From: an uncultured Lachnospiraceae bacterium
Lineage (GTDB): Bacteria > Bacillota > Clostridia > Lachnospirales > Lachnospiraceae
Direction of reading: 5' to 3'
Length of the DNA stretch: 10,049 nucleotides
Assembly (NCBI GenBank): GCA_949346185.1
Contig: CASGVX010000056.1
Coordinates: forward strand, 1-10,049
The notes beneath the pieces are model-generated. The model saw only the letters and a program-made list of their open reading frames with translations. It made no database searches and was not told where the DNA came from. Both the position numbers and the translations under genes were made by a program. Every line of letters starts with the position of its first letter. The first letter of the stretch is position 1. This document shows, piece after piece, positions 6,222-10,049 of the stretch.

Positions 6222-6901
6222 TCTGCTACCTCCAACATATATCCCACCTTAAATATAGTTTTGATATAACGGGGCTTTGCAGGATTTTCTTCTATCTTCT
6301 CCCTGAGCCAGCGGATATGTACTGTCAATGTAGAAGGCTCCACCATAGTAAATGCCCCCCAGACCCCCGTAATGAGATTCTCCTTTGAGATGGCTTGATT
6401 TTTATGTTCGCACAGATAGGCAAGCAAATCAAATTCCTTCAATGATAGAGAGAGTATTTCCTCTCCCTTTTTCACCGTCCTTGCCGTCATATTTACAGCA
6501 ATGTCACCAAAGGACAACTGCTTTTCCTCCTGAAACCCATAGGTACGGCGAATCAGTGCATTCACCCTGGACAGAAGTTCCTTCATAGAATACGGTTTTG
6601 GAAGATAATCATCCCCTCCAATATCAAACCCCGTAATCCGATCTGTCTCACTGGTTCTCGCACTGGCAAATATCACCGGCACAGTAGAACCCTTTCTCAA
6701 TTCCTGGCAGAGAGCAAACCCCGTGCCGTCTGGAAGATTGATATCCAGCAAAATCAAATGAAATGCCTGCTTCGATAACAGATCGAAAGCAGTCTCCCCA
6801 TCCTTCGCCACCCTCACATCGTACCCATATTCCTCCAGCATGTCAGATATAATCTCAGACAGTTCCTCCTCATCGTCCACAATCAGTATATTCCTTCTCA
6901 C
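6218..6901 (-). CDS. OmpR/PhoB-family response regulator
   Basis: This 227-residue transcription factor has an N-terminal receiver and a C-terminal winged helix. Receiver residues seen: acidic pair Asp9-Asp10, phospho-acceptor Asp53 in LLDINLPDG, Ser80 in the VIFASA strand, and Lys102 in PKPYS. The DNA-binding domain covers about 128-227, with LSLKEFDLLAYL, the recognition-helix region STLTVHIRWLREKIE and the closing wing IKTIFKVGYML. I prefer the GTG start at 6901: GAGGGAG lies 7 bases upstream and the product then begins with the family-typical MRRNILIVDDE. An ATG at 6946 is in frame but lies inside the aminopeptidase gene and adds 15 atypical residues. The gene begins 14 bases after the aminopeptidase stop, so it may be partly read through from there. 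Likely target: the ABC exporter operon downstream. Confidence 0.94.
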   Translation of the reverse strand: MRRNILIVDDEEELSEIISDMLEEYGYDVRVAKDGETAFDLLSKQAFHLILLDINLPDGTGFALCQELRKGSTVPVIFASARTSETDRITGFDIGGDDYLPKPYSMKELLSRVNALIRRTYGFQEEKQLSFGDIAVNMTARTVKKGEEILSLSLKEFDLLAYLCEHKNQAISKENLITGVWGAFTMVEPSTLTVHIRWLREKIEENPAKPRYIKTIFKVGYMLEVAE

Positions 6902-6915
6902 AGCGTCTCTCCCTC

Positions 6916-8715
6916 TCACATTCCACTGCACTCGTCCGCCAGCCATTCTCTCTCCTCCGGCTCCAGATAATCCTTCAGCATCTCATATACCCTCTCATGA
7001 TACTCATTCAGCAAGTCAATCTCTCTCCGGCTCATCTGCTCCACATCAATCGCCGCCCTCTCGAAGGGCACGAAAGTCAGCGGTTCAAACCCCATAAATC
7101 GACCAAACTGATTCTTCTCCCTTTCCACACAAAGGATTAGATTTTCCAGACGAATGCCGTACTCTCCCTCCAAATATAGCCCCGGCTCGTCCGAGGTAAT
7201 CATTCCCGCCTCCATGACGGGATTCTTCCCCGGCCCATTGACAATCTTATAGCGAAAGGCATTCGGGCCCTCGTGCACATTCAGAAGGCATCCCACCCCA
7301 TGGCCCGTTCCGTGATTATAATCCAGTCCCAGATCCCAGAGGGGCTGCCTAGCGGCATAGTCCAAGGACACGCCGGAACATCCATGCAGGAATTTGGCAG
7401 CGCAGAGGTTCAGATTCCCCCGAAGGACTGCAGTATAATGCTTCTTCTGGTTATCGGTAGCCTTCCCGCCCAGAAGAATGGTTCTGGTCACATCCGTAGT
7501 CCCCCCCAGATACTGTCCCCCGCTATCTATCAGAAGAAATCCCTCTGGATACAGCCTGGCATCCGTCTCCGGCGTTGCGCTATAATGCACAATGGCGCCA
7601 TGCTCCCCATATCCCGCAATGGTCTCAAAAGACGGCCCGAGATAATTTTCCCCCTGTTTCCGAAATTCCTCCAATTTCTGAGCCACGGTGATTTCCGTCA
7701 TAGGTATTTTATCCACATTCCGTTTCAGCCAGTAAATCAATTTGGTCACTGCAACGCCATCCCGGATATGCACTTCCCGTTCTCCCGCAATCTCCCCTGC
7801 ATTTTTTATTGATTTCCACAGGGTAATGGGGCACAACATATCCACAATATGGCAATCTGAAGAAAAGTTTTCCACAATTTCGGCGTTTGCCTCCCTTTTA
7901 TCCACAAAGATATTAACTTTTTGTGGATAATTACGCACGAAAGAATATATCTCTTCATAAGAGGCAAAAGAAATTCCGTCCCTCTCCAAAGCCTTCCTAT
8001 CCTCATCAGAAAAAACTCCCTTCCCTGCGAAAAGAATACAGCGTTCCCGCTCTACAATCAGATAGGACAGCACCACGGGATTGCATGGAATGTCTTCTCC
8101 CCGTATGTTCAAAAGCCAGGCAATGTCATCCAGAGAGGTGAGGAGCATCTGCTGCCCATTTCTCTCCCTCAGCCACTTCCGCACCCTTTCCAACTTGCTC
8201 TTCCGGCTCTCCCCCGCATATTCTTCCGACAGAATCCATGCTCTATGAAAGACAAGTTCCGGGCGTTCACGCCAAACCAGCCCCGCCAAATCACAGGAAA
8301 GTTCCAATGCTCCCCCTTTTTCTGCCAGCATTCGCCTCATTCCCTCGGCCCAAGCCTCAGAGACCATGCCCCCGTCCGTACCCAGCACGCCCCCCTCCGG
8401 CAATTTTTCTCTGATATAATCATTGATAGCTGGAACTCCCTCCATACCTGATTTATACAGAGTGATCCCCGTACCCTGCAGCTGTCGCTCTGCCTGAATA
8501 AAATATCTCCCGTCCGTCCAAAGCCCTGCTTCCTCCCGGGTAATCACCATATTTCCAGCCGAGCCATCGAACCCGGACAGATATTCCCTCGTTTTAAAAT
8601 GATCGCAGATATATTCCGAATTGTGAAAATCATTGGTGGGGACAAAATACAAATCAATCCCTTGATTCCTCATCTCTTCCCTCAGTCTGGCAATTCGCTC
8701 TCTCACATCCATCAT
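6916..8715 (-). CDS. pepP: Xaa-Pro aminopeptidase, M24B family, long three-domain form
   Basis: This cytosolic metallopeptidase removes an N-terminal residue preceding proline. At about 600 residues it is the long form related to eukaryotic XPNPEP1. Numbering from the in-frame ATG at 8754, there are two creatinase-like N-terminal domains (about 15-160 and 160-315), then the pita-bread catalytic domain. The five metal ligands are all present: Asp410 (LLIDSGG), Asp421 (GTTDVTR), His485 (NHGTGHGVG), Glu523 (SDEPG) and Glu537 (GIRLEN). His390 and His494 sit at the usual substrate positions. The C-terminal M24-C domain follows (about 550-612, FEPLTFVPFERAAID). I set the start at ATG 8715 because GAGGG lies 6 bases upstream and the product then begins MMDVRERIARLREEM; ATG 8712 is equally possible, and 8754 lacks a good site. 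A DnaA-box cluster is embedded in this gene at 7709-7930. Confidence 0.94.
   Translation of the reverse strand: MMDVRERIARLREEMRNQGIDLYFVPTNDFHNSEYICDHFKTREYLSGFDGSAGNMVITREEAGLWTDGRYFIQAERQLQGTGITLYKSGMEGVPAINDYIREKLPEGGVLGTDGGMVSEAWAEGMRRMLAEKGGALELSCDLAGLVWRERPELVFHRAWILSEEYAGESRKSKLERVRKWLRERNGQQMLLTSLDDIAWLLNIRGEDIPCNPVVLSYLIVERERCILFAGKGVFSDEDRKALERDGISFASYEEIYSFVRNYPQKVNIFVDKREANAEIVENFSSDCHIVDMLCPITLWKSIKNAGEIAGEREVHIRDGVAVTKLIYWLKRNVDKIPMTEITVAQKLEEFRKQGENYLGPSFETIAGYGEHGAIVHYSATPETDARLYPEGFLLIDSGGQYLGGTTDVTRTILLGGKATDNQKKHYTAVLRGNLNLCAAKFLHGCSGVSLDYAARQPLWDLGLDYNHGTGHGVGCLLNVHEGPNAFRYKIVNGPGKNPVMEAGMITSDEPGLYLEGEYGIRLENLILCVEREKNQFGRFMGFEPLTFVPFERAAIDVEQMSRREIDLLNEYHERVYEMLKDYLEPEEREWLADECSGM
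7709..7930. promoter_or_regulatory. Cluster of six DnaA-box-like sites inside the aminopeptidase gene
   Basis: Perfect TTATCCACA boxes occur at 7709-7717 and 7898-7906 on the plus strand and at 7922-7930 on the minus strand. One-mismatch boxes are ATATCCACA at 7838-7846 and TTTTCCACA at 7868-7876; a two-mismatch ATTTCCACA is at 7812-7820. The boxes starting at 7838, 7868 and 7898 are exactly 30 bp apart. The last two perfect boxes form an 11-bp inverted repeat (7898-7908 with 7920-7930) around the AT-rich spacer GATATTAACTT. One exact 9-mer on either strand is expected about 0.08 times in a 10-kb random sequence. In part the pattern follows from the protein, since VDK and VE encode GTGGATAA- and GTGGAAA-like strings. 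Confidence 0.5.
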
Positions 8716-8804
8716 CTCTTCCCTCTTTCCTATACTCATTACTAATTCATCCATGCTATTTTATTCCGTCAGCCCTCTAATTTCATCTGCATATAAAGCA
8801 ATTG

Positions 8805-8822
8805 TGTATTTCCGCAAATACA
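8805..8822. repeat. 18-bp palindrome between rsmA and the aminopeptidase
   Basis: TGTATTT and AAATACA arms of 7 bp flank CCGC in the 144-bp gap. It has no T-run, so it is not a clear terminator; it could be an operator or a weak hairpin. The minus strand nearby also reads ATTTGCG twice, 14 bp apart. No strong promoter for the aminopeptidase is visible here. Confidence 0.35.
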
Positions 8823-8859
8823 TTATCGCAAATCTCCTTTGCGCCGGGAGCATCATCCC

Positions 8860-9738
8860 TCATGCATGACTGCCTTCCATACGAAGGAGAATATTGCTCA
8901 ATTCCGCAAATTCTTCCAATGACAATTTCTCTCCCCGGATAGTGGCAGGCAAGCCCATCCGCTCCAACGCCTTAGCTGCCTGTTCTTTCGTCACAGGCAG
9001 GCTCCCATCATTGCCTATGCCATTCTGCAGCGTCTTCCTCCGCTGATTAAAGGATGCCCGAATGATGCGAAACATAAACCCCTCATCGGCAATCTTCACT
9101 GGATTATCCCGATGACGAGTGAGGCGGATTACCGCAGACCCCACATTGGGCCTGGGCATGAAGCAGTTGGGGGGCACATTGGCCACGATCTCCGCCCGGG
9201 CATAATACTGGACAGCCAGAGATAACGCCCCATATTCCTTCGTCCCCGGCTCGGACTGCATCCGCTCCGCCACCTCCCTCTGCACCATGACAGTAATGCT
9301 CTCCAAAGGCACATGGCTTTCAAACAGTCCCATGATAATTGGCGTGGTAATATAATATGGAAGATTCGCCACCACTTTGATTGGCTTCCCACCATTGCGC
9401 TCTCTTGCAATCTGCCCAATATCCATTTTTAAAATGTCATCATTTACCACCATGACATTATCATATGCCTCCAAGGTTTCCTGAAGAATTGGAATCAGAT
9501 TGGCATCAATTTCCACCGCCATCACATGTCCTGCATGTTCGCAGAGGTATTGAGTCATCGTACCAATGCCGGGGCCAATTTCCAATACAAAATCCTCCTC
9601 CTTGATATTCGCCGCCCGTATAATTTTATCCAGCACATGGGTATCAATGAGAAAATTCTGCCCATATTTTTTTTGAAATCGAAATTTGTATTTTTGCAAC
9701 ACCTCTATTGTGTTCTGCGGTATTCCCAATGTAGCCAT
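8860..9738 (-). CDS. rsmA: 16S rRNA (adenine1518-N6/adenine1519-N6)-dimethyltransferase RsmA/KsgA
   Basis: RsmA dimethylates two adjacent adenines in the 3' terminal hairpin of 16S rRNA during 30S assembly; loss of the enzyme gives kasugamycin resistance. The 292-residue product has the usual length and every landmark: KKYGQNFLID (23-32), the SAM-binding motif I LEIGPGIGT (52-60), the acidic EID (76-78) that holds the SAM ribose, NDD (99-101), the catalytic motif IV NLPYYIT (125-131), FMPRPNVGS (193-201) and the C-terminal-domain motif FNQRRKTL (230-237). The start at ATG 9738 is chosen from AGGA 5 bases upstream; an ATG at 9756 lacks a site. It follows tatD, as in many Firmicutes, but without an rnmV gene in between. 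A run of eight A lies in frame in the QKK codons (9667-9674). Confidence 0.97.
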   Translation of the reverse strand: MATLGIPQNTIEVLQKYKFRFQKKYGQNFLIDTHVLDKIIRAANIKEEDFVLEIGPGIGTMTQYLCEHAGHVMAVEIDANLIPILQETLEAYDNVMVVNDDILKMDIGQIARERNGGKPIKVVANLPYYITTPIIMGLFESHVPLESITVMVQREVAERMQSEPGTKEYGALSLAVQYYARAEIVANVPPNCFMPRPNVGSAVIRLTRHRDNPVKIADEGFMFRIIRASFNQRRKTLQNGIGNDGSLPVTKEQAAKALERMGLPATIRGEKLSLEEFAELSNILLRMEGSHA

Positions 9739-9770
9739 AAATATCCTTTCTTCCATGGGCTGTCATAGAT

Positions 9771-9825
9771 TCTTTTTCCAGCCTGCTGCCTTAGTCCTCC
9801 ATGCATCTTTTCTCCAGCCTGCGCC
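9771..9825. repeat. Imperfect direct repeat in the tatD-rsmA gap
   Basis: A 20-bp unit, GCAGGCTGGA followed by an A-rich tail on the minus strand, occurs at 9825-9806 and again at 9790-9771, about 35 bp apart and differing at a few positions. Both copies lie within a 49-codon frame (9705-9854) that overlaps the start of rsmA out of frame. No ribosome binding site of note precedes that frame, and no clear rsmA promoter is visible, so rsmA is probably read from tatD or further upstream. Confidence 0.45.
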
Positions 9826-9860
9826 ATCATTCTATATATCCCTGCTTTTTCCATCTCACG

Positions 9861-10049
9861 CTATGATATTCCATACATCCGCTTTCCGTTCTCCCAAGTA
9901 ATGCGGATCACTTCCTCCCTGTCCATCCCCTTCAGGCAGGCAATCTCCTCCGCCACCGCCCAAAGGTAATGCGAGTCATTCCGCTTTCCCCTGTCAGGCT
10001 CCGGCGTGAGGTAGGGCGCATCCGTCTCCATCACCAACTGCTCTATAGG
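9861..10049 (-). CDS. tatD: TatD-family metal-dependent DNase, C-terminal 62 residues
   Basis: The frame is open to the window edge and ends in TAG at 9861-9863. Seen: METDAPYLTPEP, which carries the last metal-ligand Asp of the TatD TIM-barrel, then RGKRN, SHYLWAVAEEIACLKGM and ITWENGKRMYG, the standard closing helices of the family. TatD proteins are Mg-dependent 3'-5' exonucleases or DNases of the amidohydrolase superfamily. The N-terminal three quarters lie outside the window, so integrity cannot be judged. The tatD-rsmA order is a common Firmicute housekeeping block, often near metG and not far from the origin. Confidence 0.93.
   Translation of the reverse strand, partial: PIEQLVMETDAPYLTPEPDRGKRNDSHYLWAVAEEIACLKGMDREEVIRITWENGKRMYGIS

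Noticed and set aside
6902..6946. Upstream ATG start for the response regulator
   Set aside because: It adds 15 atypical residues overlapping the aminopeptidase end, while GTG 6901 has a well-placed ribosome binding site and a family-typical N-terminus.
7709..7930. Chromosomal replication origin
   Set aside because: The boxes lie within an intact coding gene with no dnaA or dnaN nearby and no long AT-rich unwinding element, so a binding cluster is the most that can be claimed.
7273..8451. Long plus-strand frames opposite the aminopeptidase (up to 179 codons)
   Set aside because: They are antisense shadows of a well-supported gene, rich in Pro, Ser and His with no ribosome binding sites or domain motifs.
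9667..9674. Run of eight A in rsmA as a programmed slippage site
   Set aside because: It simply encodes Gln-Lys-Lys in a conserved motif of an intact housekeeping gene, with no second frame worth reaching.

Overview
The window looks like chromosomal DNA of a low-to-moderate GC Firmicute, most likely a gut-type clostridium (Lachnospiraceae-like). The reasons are strong GGAGG-type ribosome binding sites, near-consensus sigma-A promoters, and a DNA-entry-type nuclease lipoprotein and small partner of the kind I associate with that family. Every credible gene lies on the minus strand, so transcription runs from high to low coordinates. I see no tRNA, rRNA, CRISPR array or intact insertion sequence.

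Reading in the direction of transcription: the right edge holds the 3' end of a TatD-family DNase (9861-10049), then rsmA/ksgA (8860-9738), which encodes the 16S rRNA A1518/A1519 dimethyltransferase. Next is a full-length three-domain Xaa-Pro aminopeptidase (6916-8715). Tightly packed behind it is a two-component system, an OmpR-type response regulator (6218-6901) overlapping a HAMP histidine kinase (5079-6221) by ATGA. A 190-bp leader with dyads, a weak promoter and a possible 20-residue leader ORF then precedes an ABC exporter pair: a MacB/LolD-type ATPase (4127-4888) and a 783-residue two-FtsX-domain permease (1766-4117). The kinase, regulator and transporter together form the familiar arrangement in which the two-component system controls a neighbouring MacB/Bce-like exporter.

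A new transcription unit starts at a TTGAAG-17-TATAAT promoter (1728-1756). Its transcript begins with a GC-rich hairpin that looks like an IS200/IS605-type end. It encodes a 137-residue small protein that by eye resembles a degenerate dihydrofolate reductase (DHFR) fold, followed 4 bases later by a secreted lipoprotein nuclease of the DNA/RNA non-specific endonuclease family with an NRCH active-site motif. At the left edge another strong promoter (TTGACA-17-TATACT) with three upstream 20/21-bp repeats drives a gene of which only the first 10 codons are present.

The most unexpected signal is not a gene. Inside the aminopeptidase coding sequence (7709-7930) there are three perfect and two one-mismatch DnaA boxes (TTATCCACA), plus one with two mismatches. 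Two of the perfect boxes form an 11-bp inverted repeat around an AT-rich core, and three boxes are spaced exactly 30 bp apart. Other points worth a look are the DHFR-like partner of the nuclease, the tandem operator upstream of the edge gene, the leader of the ABC operon, and the small repeat-containing ORF in the tatD-rsmA gap.
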